NCBI GenBank assembly: GCA_030704615.1
Contig: CM060732.1
Coordinates: forward strand, 83,103,171-83,167,170
Reading direction: 5' to 3'
Source: Takakia lepidozioides
Taxonomy: Eukaryota; Streptophyta; Takakiopsida; Takakiales; Takakiaceae
Length of the DNA: 64,000 nt
This document shows, in pieces, positions 11,028-23,906 of the stretch (position 1 is its first letter; each line of letters opens with the position of its first letter). Made by a program: the position numbers and the translations under genes. The notes beneath the pieces were generated by a model. That model ran no database searches, was not told the origin of the DNA, and worked only from the letters and a program-made list of their open reading frames with translations.

Positions 11028-12484
11028 TCAAATTCCACCTGTCATTAAAGAAAACCCACACATAAGAAAAGTACTGTGTCCAGCTCTCTTGTTCACAACA
11101 TTTGCGACACCTACAAGGGTTAAACTGATGTTTTCATTCAATGTACTGACACCCAGACCAGGGACCTCTTTCCCCTTTTCCAGAGCTGCCAGGCTTGCAC
11201 ACACACTGCAAACACAAACAAATGTGATGTGGTTGGGCTTCACCCCTTCGCACATCATTTGCTTATAGGTCTACAAAGCCTCCATCCCGCACCCTTGCTG
11301 TGCATATCATGCAATCATCGCACTCCACAACACCACATCTCGTTCAGCCATACTGTCAGACACTCCCTTGGCATCTTTAATGCACCCACATTTGACATAC
11401 ATGTCCACCAGGGCAGTGTTGAGCATGACACCGGGTACAATTCCAGATTTGACGATGCAACCATGGACCTCTTTGCACTTTCCAGGCTGCCAGACTTGCA
11501 CAAGCACTGCAAACGCACAAAAACGTTATGTGGGCGGTTTCACCCCTTCCCCCATCATTTGCTCATAGGTCTCCAAAGCCTCCATCTCGAACCCCTGCTG
11601 TACATACCCTGCAAACATCACAATCCACGACACCACATCTCGTTCAGCCATAGTGTTCAGAATGACAGGTAATCTGACATGCATTCACCTTTTTGCCTTG
11701 GTTGTCCCAATTCCAGCTTTTGGCAATGCAATCATGCACCTCTTTGCCCTTTTCCAAGGCAGCCAGGCTTGCACACGCAGTGCAAACGCACACAAACGTG
11801 ATGTGGTCGGGCTTCACCCCTTCACACATCATTCCAAGGCCTCCATCCCGCGCCCCTGCTGTGCATACCCTGCAAGCATTGAGTTCCATGACACCACATC
11901 TCGTTCAGCCATAGTCTTGAAAACTCCCTTCGCATCCTTAATGCACCCACATTTGGCAGGGTAGTCTTCAGGATGACATCTAGTACAATTCCAACTTTGA
12001 AGATGTCGCCATGGACCTCTTTCCCCTTTTCCAGAGCTGTCAGGCTTGCACACACACTGCAAACACAAACAAATGTGATGTGGTTGGGCTTCACCCATTC
12101 ACACATCATTTGCTTATAGGTCTACAAAGCCTTCATCCCGCATCCTTGCTGTCCACATCATGCAATCATCGCACTCCACAACACCACATCTCGTTCAGCC
12201 ATACTGTCAGACACTCCCTTGGCATCTTTAATGCACCCACATTTGACATACATGTCCACCAGGGCAGTGTTGAGCATGACACCGGGTATAATTCCAGATT
12301 TGACGATGCAACCATGGACCTCTTTGCACTTTCCAGGCTGCCAGGCTTGCACAAGCACTGCAAATGCACAAAAAGTCTCATCTTTCAGTTTGCCTGCCTC
12401 ACAAAGCATCTTCACATGCCCAGAAGTGCCAGGCATTGTGGACTCCCTCTCTTGATCCTTTCTAGAAGCTGTGGTCATGGTTGA
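11028..12484 (-). pseudogene. Tandemly duplicated PPR pseudogene
   Basis: The minus strand carries repeated PPR modules in shifting frames: GKEVHGCIVKSGI, LNTALVDMYVKCGCIKDAK, MAERDVVLWSAMIAGYAQQ, GMEALE, and EGVKPNHITFVCVC. This is the order of P, L and S motifs in plant PLS-class PPR proteins, which act in chloroplast or mitochondrial RNA editing and processing. The block at 11329-11500 recurs almost identically at 12180-12351 (851-bp offset). Stops and frameshifts interrupt every module, and no organelle targeting peptide or DYW domain is visible. Similar debris occurs at 4.98-5.1, 12.8-12.95 and 63.4-63.7 kb. Confidence 0.85.
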
Positions 12485-13002
12485 GGTGCTTGATGAGATG
12501 GAAAAACAGGGTGAAATAGGTCGAAGAAGAAGGTGCCCTCACCACATTGTCCTTGACCTTGTGTCATGACCCATGGAGGATTTGACTGACCATGAAACAC
12601 CAAACTCAACTTATCACACTAGTTTTTATGCTCAATTGCATCTGCTACTCTGATAAGAGGGGAAAATAGGTTGAAATGTGTTGAAGAATGCCTGGACTAG
12701 CAGTGTCTGATCTGTCAGTCTGATTTCCGCACAAGCATGCCCAGAAGTGACATCATTTGCTCATAGGTCTCCAAAGCCTCCATCCCGCACCCTTCGCACA
12801 AACGTGATGTGGTTGGGCTTCACCCCTTCCCCTAGGCCCCCAGCCCACACCCCTGCTGTTCAAATCCTACAAGCACGGCGTTCCATGACACCGAAACTCG
12901 TTCAGCCATATTGTTGAACACTCCCTCCGCATCCTCAGTTAAAACCCTTTCTTCACAACCATATCTTGGTGAGCTACTCTATGAGTGCAAACCCCAAGTG
13001 CT
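12485..13002. other. Dispersed repeat and PPR debris
   Basis: 12503-12590 (AAGAAGAAGGTGCCCTCACC onwards) recurs at about 53230-53305 and 54118-54190. 12840-12940 is a weak minus-strand PPR remnant, whose antisense carries the CTCGTTCAGCCATA motif seen in the cluster. No complete gene. Confidence 0.6.
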
Positions 13003-13390
13003 CTACCACTGGTTGGGATAGGCATTCCTATATCTAGCATCCTCCTCCCTTGTTAGATGACATACATTGGCGTCTCTAACACGAGCATTCCATATTTTTC
13101 GAGCAAGTCTATCTTTAGCAGTGGGTTTTCTCCGCAACAAGGCTATCAAGCCCCCCCTAGTCTTCTTCTTCCCCCCCTGCCCATATCCACTCCCACTAAA
13201 GGGATCTTCTAACTGATCATTTAGGGCCTCCTCCAGTCCTTGAGCAGTGCGGGCTATTGCAGCTGACCTCAGCACAACTTCATTGTGCTCTCTGTCTCTC
13301 CGAGATTGTGCTCGCCGAGTTGAGCCCCTCTCCTCTCTCGTTCTTTTAGCATCGACTTCATCTCTCTCTCTCTTATATTTGCAACTGCCT
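13003..13390 (-). CDS. Hypothetical charged protein, partial
   Basis: An open minus-strand frame runs from about 13390 to a stop at 13003. The first third is rich in Arg, Glu and Asp (coiled-coil-like, partly produced by AGAG repeats in the DNA). Next comes LRSAAIARTAQGLEEALNDQ, a Gly/Lys-rich linker, and the tail CHLTREEDARYRNAYPNQW. No domain is recognised and no start codon is convincing. It could be the last exon of an unknown or transposon gene. The low-complexity N-terminal part weakens the case. Confidence 0.3.
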
Positions 13391-13559
13391 GGGCAACTAT
13401 GGCTCCGACTACTGCCTCTTTGGAGGATTCATGTTCTATTAGAGACTTGACATTGCTACCCTCTACTCCTCAGTCTGCAGCATGGATACCCAGAGACATC
13501 AAACACAAACGAAGACAGCGAACGAGAAAGAAGCAGCAGCGTGCGCGCGTGAGTGACAA

Positions 13560-13735
13560 GTTCGGGCAGTTCGGGCAGACTCGACAGAATTTGACGACGA
13601 AACGTGGCGACGAAACGTGGCAACGATGACATGGCGATGATGACGTGGTGACGAAAATGTGGCACTTTGGCACCCTATTCCTGCTCTACGCTAAACTAGC
13701 TTCCGACCTTCGGTCGTCGCTAGAATGTGCATATT
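13560..13735. repeat. Second copy of the 6.04-6.19 kb repeat
   Basis: Contains GACGAAACGTGGC and GATGACGTGG motifs, then CTGCTCTACGCTAAACTAGC and CTTCGGTCGTCGCTAGAA, as at 6040-6190, in the same orientation. The sequence after the last motif differs, so this marks a shared element end. 13740-14150 shows no gene. Confidence 0.75.
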
Positions 13736-14151
13736 GTGGGCCCCAACAGACTAGCTCATGTGTTTTGTGGGCCCCAGCGGACCAGTTTGCTGGGCAGACC
13801 CAGCAGCAGACTGGCGGGGTCCGGGTAGGGGCGCTCCCACCCTCCGCCACACGTGGGCCCCGTCGCAGCCACATGTGTAGTCATTCATGACCCTATTATT
13901 GTTAAATGAGAAGCTTTTGAGGGTGTCTCTTTATGGAATCTAACTACTATGGAGGTGCATTAACACTATGGAGAGTAGGATGAACTAACAAATAACCAAT
14001 TAACACTCTTGATATGGTTTCTAGTGTATTTTTTTATAGAGTATCAAAACCATTATAACATTTAGAGTGAAATAACACATAAACAAGTAACAGTAAGGCA
14101 GGGTCGACTGTACTAGAATTTCAAGTGCGCTTTAGATTTAGGATCTCTAGC

Positions 14152-15460
14152 TCATTTGTGACGCCAGTTGACTTCAGTCTCCTCCCCATCACCAGGGGCC
14201 TTCCCATTGAGCGGGGATAGATTCCTGCCATTGAATACGTAAGTTGGGAAGACAGGCTCTGAGCAGATCATTTTTACCCCAGGTGCTGGCGAAATCTTGG
14301 AGCAGCTTCCTCCCCCTGCGCTCTGAAGTTCTGGGAATAGCTGCACATACCACTCCACCAAGCCTTCCTCCCCTCAGTAAGCAGATCAAGGTAAGTATGA
14401 TATAAAATTGATCTGCCTCTGGGGGGCTTACCTTCGTAAACCCAAACACATCTAGGTTTCAACAAATTCCACAATGCAATTAGAGCTCTTAGTGGAGCCC
14501 AGACAGGGCAAGAAGAGGGGGGATGGCCAAGCAAACTGTTGAGAAGCAGCAGGGAGGAGGGTGGAGGGAAGAAGAGAGGGGCCAGTGTGAGTAGAAAGAT
14601 AAGACCACTCGCCATCCCTAGAAGCCAGATGACAGGTTGTGAGGCAATGCTCCATCGTTTTTGGTTCTGTTTGACAGATAGGGCAGGTAGGTTAATGATC
14701 TTCATGTGTGGCTTGTCTTACTGGGAAAACCCTGTGTGCCAGTTTCCAAAGAAAGACAGAGACTTTTGCGGCACGATCCTTTCTCCAGATATCCTTCCAG
14801 ATAACATCCTATAAGTTACTCTATGTGAGCCTATGGTTATCCCATTTTAATGTCCATTATCGAAGGAAAGAGCGAGTTGGGAATGGAATAGCCCATCTTT
14901 ACCGAGTAAGCTAAGAAGGGTGAGTGTTTAGTTTCCATCCACCTCCACTCTCCTGGATCAAGCTGGAGATCCTGCAGGGAGACAGCTAGAAACCAGTAAA
15001 TAGATATGTGATATGCCCACTGCACTGCCTGGTTCATAGGAGGGAGTGGATTAGCATTACCCTCGTTGTCTAGCACCCGAATGTGATAAAGGAATTGCAT
15101 CTGTAGGTCAATCTTTCCACGGAGGCCAGGGAGCCTTCACAGTCAACTCTGAAGTGCAGAGCCGATGCCATTCCTCGAGCTATAGAAAGAACCAGTACGA
15201 CAGACTGTCCATCTCCTTGCCGGGAGGCCATCCAGACAGGGATATTGCATATGTCATTGTTGTCTGATAGCAACGGATACATATATTGTGGGATGTTGGC
15301 AAGGATGGAATTCCAAGCACTTTCCCTTCTTCCTCCCACAGCCTGAACCACTTCTGCTTGCGAGAGGAACTGCCCTTGGTTTTGCATGCTAGCAATGTGC
15401 GTGAAGAGAGAGGCATATTCATCTCACTAACTTCTTATACTCCTGACCTAGTGTTTGATT
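14152..15460 (-). pseudogene. LINE-type retrotransposon 3' part (zf-RVT)
   Basis: The minus strand has, in several frames, a region of plant LINE ORF2 C-terminal character. 15387-15070 reads SAWNSILANIPQ and DGQSVVLVLSIARGMAS. 15100-14840 reads GEWRWMETKHSPFLAYSVKMGYS. 14660-14620 includes CPICQTEP followed by MEHCLTTC, the Cys/His pattern of the zf-RVT domain near the end of many plant non-LTR elements. Frames change several times, and no reverse transcriptase catalytic core is visible, so only the 3' end was inserted or survives. Confidence 0.6.
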
Positions 15461-15499
15461 TGAACCCTTGCTAAGTTAGGTATCGTCTACCACTGGGCA

Positions 15500-15690
15500 T
15501 ACAAAAGAAAAATCTGGACACGCTATCCAAGCAAGCATAAATTATGGGGTCACTTGCCTCCAAAGGGCTACTTATACCTTCCACGGGGAAGGTGGACACC
15601 TTTATGACATCCAACATGTATTCGAACCCACAACCTCTCATGAAGCACGTGTGCCCTGACCCTGGTTAAATGATGGTTGTTTGGGCTTAC
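15500..15690 (-). mobile_element. Candidate tRNA-derived SINE
   Basis: On the minus strand AGGTTGTGGGTTCGAATAC lies about 40 bp after GGTCAGGGCACACG. This fits the B box (GGTTCGAATCC-like) and the region near the A box of a tRNA-derived RNA polymerase III promoter. An unrelated body with the inverted pair CCTTCCACGGGGAAGG follows. I see no clear poly-T or poly-A end or target duplication, so this is a candidate only. Confidence 0.35.
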
Positions 15691-16104
15691 AATAGTCCAA
15701 GATGCAAACTAGGGCTACGCATTGCCCAATGCCCCTCACTACTAGTGAGGACTTATGAGAACAATGTTTCTTTTGTTTGAAAAAATATATTTTATTCAAA
15801 AAACAATAGGAACAATGTAAGAACTTAATGCATGCGTGCGACGGTACTTTCGTCGGATTCAGGCTGCGTCAGCTCCTTAGGCTTTATGAGAAAAAAAGGT
15901 ACTAAGACAACCGACTCTTAATCATCCCACGTTGCCCTCGATACCGCCATTCTAAGTGCAATTTCCTATGTACTAGCCAAGTGCGTTTCCTATGTTAAGG
16001 CCCATCTAAGCCCAAGTGCAATCTCCTATGTATCCAATGTAGAGGCCCAAGTGCGACCTCCTCTGTCATTCCAACACTTAATTTTGTAATTCAGTTGAAT
16101 TTTC

Positions 16105-17700
16105 AGCGACCAAAATTGTTCATATTTCTATAATTTTCGGCCCATAGGTCCAAACTTTGTGAAACCAAGTCGTGCACCCCTACTTATCGAGGGCTTTCCA
16201 ACAGTACTAAAATCGTGGCCAAAGGCCTTGCGCTTTGGGAGATCTCAACGACACTACTAACAATATTGTGAACGCCAATATGGAAAAAAAAACCCAAATT
16301 ACATTTACGTCCACGTGCACAAAAGACAAATAAAGGGCCAATCATTGTTCCAGGAAAAGCCCACTTTCCTATTTTTCATGAGTTTCCAGCAACCAAAAGT
16401 ACTTGAAATTCCATATCTCCCACACCGTAGGTCCAAATTTTAAGAAACCAAGTCGGTGCAGCCCTACTCATCGAGGGCTTTCCAACATTACTAAAATTGT
16501 GGCAAGAGACCTTGCAGTTTTGGGAGATCTCCAAGTGACAAACAAAACAAAAACATGTTGAATACCTTACGAACGGTTGTTCCTACCATTACTTCATGCG
16601 CGATGGATACCTTTTGGAAGGTTGTTCATGTCAAGTTTTAAATTGCTTAATCCAAGTACGTTAGAGTACCCTCTGGAAGGTTGTTCTTATCATTTTACAA
16701 ATTGCATAATGGGAAGTAAGGGCGCAGGGCGTGCGAGGTCCGGGCAGGGAAAAAACAAAAGTTTAGGGCAGCGGCGAGCTAGTTTTGGCGAGCTAGATGA
16801 AGACATGGAGTGGGGACGGCCCCACATGTGTGGCCAGCCGTGTGGAGCCTCGGAAGGTGCGCGGATGGGGGACTAGGGAGCCACAGTCATTACTGACGTG
16901 GCTACCGAAAATCCGCGTACGTTTTTTATTGTTTGTTTGTTTTGTAGCGTTGAAATGTCCCAAACCGCGGCCCCATCCCTTGTGCTTGGTACCGTTGGAA
17001 AGTCCTCCATGAGGGGGTGCACGGGCTTGGTTTCATGAGTTTTAGACCTGCGGTGTGGGAGATATGGAATTTCAAGTACTTTTGGTCGCTAGAAGTTCGT
17101 GAAAAATAGTGGGCTTTCCTAAAACAATGATAGGATATATTAATACTACTCAATAAATTCATGGAAAAAAAATAAATTGGTTTTTCAATATATGAAGCAA
17201 ATGTTTGGATTTTATGCAAGTTAAAAAATGACACACAACAATCTTCCGGAGGGTACACCAATATGTTTGGATTGAGCAATCTTAAAAATTGACATGAACA
17301 ACCTTCCGGCAAGTATCCATCGTGCATGACCTAATGGTAGAAACAACCTTCCATTTGGTATTATTTATTTGGATTTTATGCAAGTTAAAAAATGATAGAA
17401 ACAATCTTCCGGAGGGTATACCAATATGTTTGGAATAAGCAATTTTAAAATTGATATGAACAACCTTCCGACAGGTATCCATCGAACATAAGAATTAACC
17501 TTTTGTAAGGTAAAAATATTTGTTTAGATTATATTCAATTCAAAAATTGACAAGCACAACCGTTTGGAGGAATTTTCAATACTAGGAACAAACTTTTGGC
17601 AGGTACCCATCAAACAAGCCTCAATGATAAAAACAACCTTATGTAAGGTAAAACTATTTATTTGGATTATATTCGATCTGAAAATGAGCCTTGTTACTAT
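16105..17700. repeat. Complex of direct and inverted repeats (fold-back type)
   Basis: A block with GAAACCAAGTCG...GAGGGCTTTCCAAC occurs at 16105-16250 and 16390-16490 (direct), and inverted at about 17000-17125. A second motif, GGAAGGTTGTT, occurs at about 16615 and 16676 and is inverted (AACAACCTTCC, AACAATCTTCC) several times between 17230 and 17500. There it forms part of a roughly 170-bp tandem unit. Together the halves could fold back on each other. No coding region seen. Confidence 0.75.
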
Positions 17701-18245
17701 GAAAGAGATTACTTTCTCCTCTCACTATAATTAAAGGGCTTGATTTGTGAGCGGCCGCTCCACGGTGTTTCTTTTTTTTAATATATTTTCTTAAAATATG
17801 AGAAGTATTATTTATAGGGGATATACTAACACATTTGAATTGAACAATTTTAATATTGATAGGACCTACCTTATGTCCTTTTGTCCTCCTAAAGCCCTTG
17901 TTACATGCATGTTAAACTAACACTAGGACTCATTTTCCATGAAACACTAACTTTAAAGCTCCTCTTCCTAAATCACTCCAAACAATGAGTTACTTGTGAA
18001 TAACGTGAAGTAATCATGAAGATAAGTACTTAGGGTATGGGTGGGGAAGTAGGGGTAGGGGAGGGAAGGGAAAGGCGGGCCAAGGAGTGTTTAGGGGAGT
18101 GGGGAGCCAGTTTTGGCGAGCTAGACCCAGGCAGGGAGTGGGCAGCCCCACATGTGCGGCAAGGCATGTAGAGCCTCTGGAGGTGTGTGGATGGAGGACC
18201 AGGGAGCCACAATCATTACGACGTGGTTACCAAAAATTCGCAGGC
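16763..18245. repeat. Direct repeat pair 16763-16925 / 18107-18245
   Basis: Both copies contain GTTTTGGCGAGCTAGA, GCCCCACATGTG, GGAGCCACA-TCATTA and ACGTGG. They flank most of the 16.1-17.7 kb inverted-repeat complex in the same orientation, which could reflect a long-terminal-like direct repeat or a segmental duplication. Confidence 0.75.
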
Positions 18246-18254
18246 AAACAAAAC

Positions 18255-18281
18255 ATAACTAACTAACTAACTAACTAACTT
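18255..18281. repeat. AACTn microsatellite
   Basis: About six and a half AACT/CTAA units. Between here and 18920 there is no gene apart from the presumed SABATH 5' region. Confidence 0.95.
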
Positions 18282-18919
18282 GCTTCATACATCGACGAGG
18301 GCAATACAAAAAAGTATAATGCACAGTGCCTATTACACTGTAATGCACACCTATGACATTTCCTTATCTTTTACCTCCAAGATCTTCCTTCACTAGTTCC
18401 AAAGTTTCTTTTGATGATGAAAAAAAAAACTATCGTCTCATTTCTTTCCGCAGAGGAAGACCCTCGTGTGGGGGCACCCCTTGAATTTTATGCCGCAACT
18501 GGACCTTGGTGCCAGGGATCCCTGCACACGTTCCCATGCATCCGGATGATTCCCCGCCATCTTTTCTGTGGACTACATAGTAACCATCCATGGTCAATCC
18601 GTGTTCTGTCATTAGGCACGTGCTTCCTCCCTTGCATGCATCCCATGTATGATACGTTACTCTTGCATCCCATAGCTCTCTTCCATCCATAGACAGTGTT
18701 TGTGTAGACCATCTCTCTCATGTTCAACCTCTTCGTGCAGCTGTCTATGGTTCCCTTCAAGCTTCTAGTAGCTTTGCAAAGGACTCAGCTTTGTCTTTGT
18801 GCCCTTGTAAATTTAACATCTGCCACTGGGATATTCTACTGCCCGACAATTTCCCAACAGCTGAAGAGATCAGTCATCCCTCTGCTTTGGGAGCTTTTCT
18901 TGCAGCAAAGTGGAGGATC

Positions 18920-20179
18920 ATGGGGCTTTCCAACGACTCAAGTGGCACCCTGATAGGAGATGAGATTCCAAGGTCTGTGTTTACAACAACAGGAGGTGCA
19001 GGAGAAGCAAGCTACTTACAAAACTCGCGGCCCCAAAAGCTTATGGGCAGCTACCTTCAACCAATTCTCAATCCCTCCTCGAGCTTGCCTTGCCGTCTGC
19101 CCAACCGATCCATGTAGCAGACTTTGGATGCTCTGTGGGTGCCAACACGATCGCATATGCCAAGCTCATTGCTGACAGCTTGAAAACAAAGCTAGCATCA
19201 AAACAAGAGATTTTCCATTTTTTTTCGGATTTGCCCTCCAACGATTTCAACACCTTGTTCAACCAGTTGCCAGGTGACGGTAGAAAGGAGGAGAGGACAT
19301 GGTTTGCTGCAGGTGTTCCGGGCTCCCAATTTGATCGATTGTTTCCTCGTGCGAGTCTCCATGTTGCGATCTCGACGTTCGGGCTCATGTATTTAAGCGA
19401 GGTACGATGTCATTGTTCTTATATAATCTCGAATCTGTTGATCGGTTGCTCACAACAATCTCGCAGTGCAGAGTTGCTGTCAGATTGTTTGTGTTAAACG
19501 CATTGCATGTTGTGTGCAGATTCCGAAACAGGTTATTGACAAATCTTCGCCCGCATACAACAAGGGACGTATCTGGATACAACGTTCAAACCCAGTGGTA
19601 GCGGAGGCCTACGCGCAGGCTTCAAGAGCATGTTTGCGCACATTCTTCGAGCGCCGTGCCGATGAGCTCGCGCCTGGTGGACTGATGGCTGTGCATGTCG
19701 TCTCTAGACAACAGCGGGAGCACCCCGAAAATCAGTTTCCTGAGCACAAGTGGAACGGGTTGGCAGCGATGGAGGAGGCGTGGGGAGAGCTTGTGAACGA
19801 AGGTGCGATCGACGCAGAGCTGCGAGACTCGTTCAACGTTCCACTCTGCTACCCGAGCGACGAGGAGCTCCGAGAGGCCATCGAATTGACATCCGCGTTC
19901 CACATCAAGAAGCTCGAATATTTTGAGAACGTGCAATTTTTTCCAGAGGAAGATGCGGATAAGTTTTTCACGGATGCGGAGTCGTATGGGAAATTCTTGA
20001 AGAACATGACGAAAGCCGGCTTTAGCTCGATGGTGACGGCTCACATTGGAGCTGAGCTCAGCGACAAGCTGTTTGAGCGTGTGGCACATTTTCACACCAA
20101 GGCATATCCTGCACTCAAGGCCAAGTGTGAGCACATCCCCGTGTTGGGCTTTTGTATTGCAATCCTCATTAGACAGTAG
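18920..20179 (+). pseudogene. SABATH-family methyltransferase gene, frame broken in exon 1
   Basis: SABATH enzymes move a methyl group from S-adenosylmethionine to carboxyl or nitrogen groups of small plant metabolites. Exon 1 (18920-19401) has GGAGEASYLQNSRPQK, then VADFGCSVGANT (SAM-binding), SDLPSNDFNTLF and FPRASLHVAISTFGLMYLSE. A 118-bp GT-AG intron (19402-19519) follows. Exon 2 (19520-20179) starts IPKQV and carries AYAQASRACLRTFFERRADEL, APGGLMAVHV and a natural stop. The expected parts are all present and in order. However, GGAGEASY and VADFGCSV lie in different frames, with a one-base shift needed near 19070-19090. This is either a recent pseudogene or a sequence error. The substrate cannot be inferred. 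The seed-plant SLHWLS-like block is replaced by FGLMYLS. Confidence 0.8.
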
Positions 20180-20249
20180 ATTATCGAATGCTGGTATAGT
20201 GAACATGGTGCTCCAGTCTTTCCTGGGCATCAATTTCAATGTCACGGCC

Positions 20250-21172
20250 TTCTACATCATGTCAACTCCCTGGAGAAAGTGGAATGGTGGTTTGTCATAC
20301 GTCCTATCATTCGTCACTTGACACGCAACCTACATGCATGGCTATCTTCTCACTGTTTTTCTCTCTTCACTCAACCACGCTGTGTAAGCTAAGTTAGAGC
20401 ACAGGCATGCAGCGGGTCCAAAATTTTCCTTTTGTATTTATCATGCCCTCAAAAGTAGAATCCATCCATTCCCAGATTCCCATTGTCTTCCTGGACTACA
20501 TACCAGGCCGATGATGATATAACCCTCTTTGTTCTCTAAAAGAAAGGCAGCTACCTTATGGGGAGTCAACAAAGAGATGCTCAAGAGTGACACACATGAA
20601 ACAACATGGGGTTCAATAGGAAAATATGGGCAGGAACACAGACTCTGCGCGCAACCAAAACAATGGAACAAGTGCTAATTTGCAATTAAGTGTTGTGGTC
20701 TTCCTCTCAGAGATTGGAGTGACTTGAGTGTGAACATAGGCTGAAGTGTCTTTTACATACTGAACTAAGACTTTCCTGATTTCTGTCCCTGGTGCAAGCT
20801 GTTACTGCAGTAAGCAACAAGTACAAACCTCAAATTGAACTTGGCGGGAAGACCTCTCTACTCGTTGAGTTTTATTAGTCCGTTCAGTTCCTCATGGAGG
20901 CAAGTCAGTCATAAGGCAATGGCATTATTCATTTTCCCCACTGACTTCCATCCTCTGTGTTACAGACAGTTTTGATTCATATCCTCCTCCTTTGCTAGGG
21001 GTCCACTTCTGGAAACGTAAAAATTCCCCTTCCAGCTGTTTTATTGTATAGCTACAAGAGCCTCCCTCTTGCTGAGTTATGTGAAAAGCTCCCATTCGAC
21101 CACTACTGTATGGATGTAGGAAATGCCTGAGGTGACCGATGACGATGCTTTCTCTCCACTGCGGCCCTTGGC
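20250..21172. other. Intergenic, no recognisable gene
   Basis: Region between the 3' end of the SABATH gene and the convergent 3' end of the peroxidase gene. Short frames only; no RNA gene or repeat recognised. Confidence 0.6.
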
Positions 21173-23858
21173 TCAATTTATAAGAGCACAGTTCCTGCGG
21201 ATCTCCCCTTGAGCTCCTGTTAAAACACCAATATTACCCATTTTTGTTATAGCCTTCACAAAGTTACTGATGAATACTGCATTGGATCTGGCATATGAAT
21301 TTACTCGTTGTCTTGTTCGTGGGTCGTTGAAAAGCTCCTGGTCTGAGGCTAAAATGGACATTCCCTGCTGGGCATTCTGGTAGTAGGCATTGTCAAATTT
21401 CCTCGGGGTTGTAGCATCAAAAAATACCACCACTGTCGGGTCAAGATTCACATCTGGGCACGCCAGCCGGAGCTGTTGGGCAAATGTAGCATTCATTGTA
21501 GGGTCCGTTTGAATGTCCTTGTTGAAATTGTATATGCGGTTCAAGAATTGGCCGCAGTGCACGAACCCGATGGTGTGGCCTCCTGCAATAATCCCAACTT
21601 CACCACAAAATGAGAACCTTCAAGTAACACTATAGTTGCTGAACAGCTCACTTTTGTCTCTAATAGAATAGATATCTTCTAGTCACCTTTAAGAGATAAG
21701 GTCGACACCAGAGGGAGTAGCCATGGTAACCCCATGACGGCCATTGTCAAGGATAGAAAGTAGTCTCTTCTTTATGTTGCTACTGTTGTAAGTCGGACAT
21801 TTTCGTTGCCTGATCCTGCCGTTGCACCTGGCTGGCACATACCGACCTAAGACATCCTCTGACCTGAAGCTTTGGTTCACACAGAAGAAAAGCATGATGA
21901 CACAAATGGTGAAACAGTTTTCCTAGTGCAGTCACCTTTCAGATCCCTCTCTCATGTAGCATGTGGTCAAAATCCACACTACATGACGAAGCAAGCAGGC
22001 TCTTCATGCAGTCAAGCAGCCGGCCCTTTGAATGGATGTCCAGACTGTTTGCATCCATTAAGTTGTCTATATTAAGAGACCTGTGCGGCAAGAAGAGTGG
22101 TACCAGATAGGGTCACCATGTCTGCTTGAGACAGGCCTTTACTGGCAAAACGGCTGGTGAGTAGGGTAACTGAATCATTTCCTCCAGGTAATTGCTGGGT
22201 TGCATGATCAGCTATGGAGACTTGGCTATCTCTGCGGCCCTTCAGCACATCATATCTTGGAGCACCCACCTGGAAATTCACCCACTGTGCAGGCTATCAC
22301 TGCAGTTTCCATACTTAATATTCCAGTCACCTAATTACTTGTAAGTCATACAATCCTAAACCTGAAGATCATCTGTGTAAGTCATAATAACAACTCCATA
22401 CAGACATATTAACAAGGCAGATCAGAAAGATGTTGCAACAGTCCAATTTAAAACCCAAACGTCTGCAACATACCATCCTAAACCCGAAGATGTGCATGTC
22501 TCTAGTTGTTGAGACAGAGGATAGGCTATGAGGGCATCCAAGGCGTCAGAACGCTAAATGTACCATTCAATGCTGTACTAAGAATTTTCAAGGTCTAAAG
22601 ACAAATGATAGTTCAGAAGGAGAAAGAGATGACTCACCAATCCAATCAGATCCCGTGTTGCCATAGCCAAAATATCTGCGCACGAAACAATTCCAGGGCA
22701 CACTGCCTCTACAGCAGCCTTGGCCCTTGTCACTGCGTCAAACCCATCCCCAGGCAATGAGAGATTGACATTGGCATCCCTCTCTGCCTTGTTGGTAGCT
22801 GTTGATGCAAGGAGTACTGAGGCATCGCAGCCCTACACAGCCGAAGAAATATTCATGGGTTAGAAATTCCTTTCATATTCGGAAATTCTGCTATCCATGG
22901 TGGGGGTAGGGGCCGGCTTCTGAGGTTGGCACCCAGCACCTATTGGCCAAGGTGAGGTTTCCAAGTGGAGTGTAGATGTGGACACCGCAGGCCCAGAAAT
23001 TGACCAAATCAGATACTACATGCCCAAAAGGTAGCACTGCTGTACAGCATGTTTCCTCAGTCCAGACTCTGTGAGGTAATTTGCCAGGTTTCAAGAAGAG
23101 CAGCTAGGTTCTCTTAAAACCAAAATCAGTGTTCACTTCTCCATTGAATCAAATAGGAAAGAATCGTTGCTATTGACTGCTACTTCACCCAGAAGTAGTC
23201 CAAGGAAAAAATGGTGCAAAGCTCTTACTGTCAATTCAGGTGTGCCCCATGATTCAGGATCTTTCATCCTTGGGGGCTCCCTTAGACGCTCCCCAACGGA
23301 CATTATAGTCGTCAAGTAAGACCTTCCTGGCTACAGAGTTCCCATTTGAAAACTATGCAAAGCCACAATACGAAATGCTTTGGGGATCACTATGGGACAA
23401 CACTAAGCGGAAGGACTATATTCGTTTAGGGGCCACATAGCCGATGCGAGGCAAACAGCACTATGCTGCATGAAACGTCCCTCATTGCTTTGCCAGTTCA
23501 CGGCAAGCACCTGCTCACCAAATCCCCTGGTTGAACATTGTCCACTTAGCGGTTCAATGCAGACGACTATAGATAACCAGCAATGTGGGATTCAATAATC
23601 GTGAAGAGGCGCAGCGGCAGAGACTAGGTAGATTTAAGTTTTTTCGGGTTTTTTCGAACCTCAGCATTTGGGTCGTAAGTGCCTGGAGATATGGAGCCCT
23701 GGATGGAGGGATAAAAGATGAAGAGAGTTCAAGTTGGCCAGGGCGTACGAAATGTATTGTGTTCACATGAGACGTCGGTAGAAGCTCAAGCTAAACCAAC
23801 ATTTGTCAAGTGGAGCTGCAGTCAAACTAATGGATGCCTCCCGAGTGATGAGTTGATC

Positions 23859-23906
<48 letters not shown>

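Noticed and set aside
12955-13010. tRNA-like A box (CCAGTGGTAGAGCAC on the minus strand)
   Set aside because: No matching B box at the right distance and no cloverleaf fold could be drawn.
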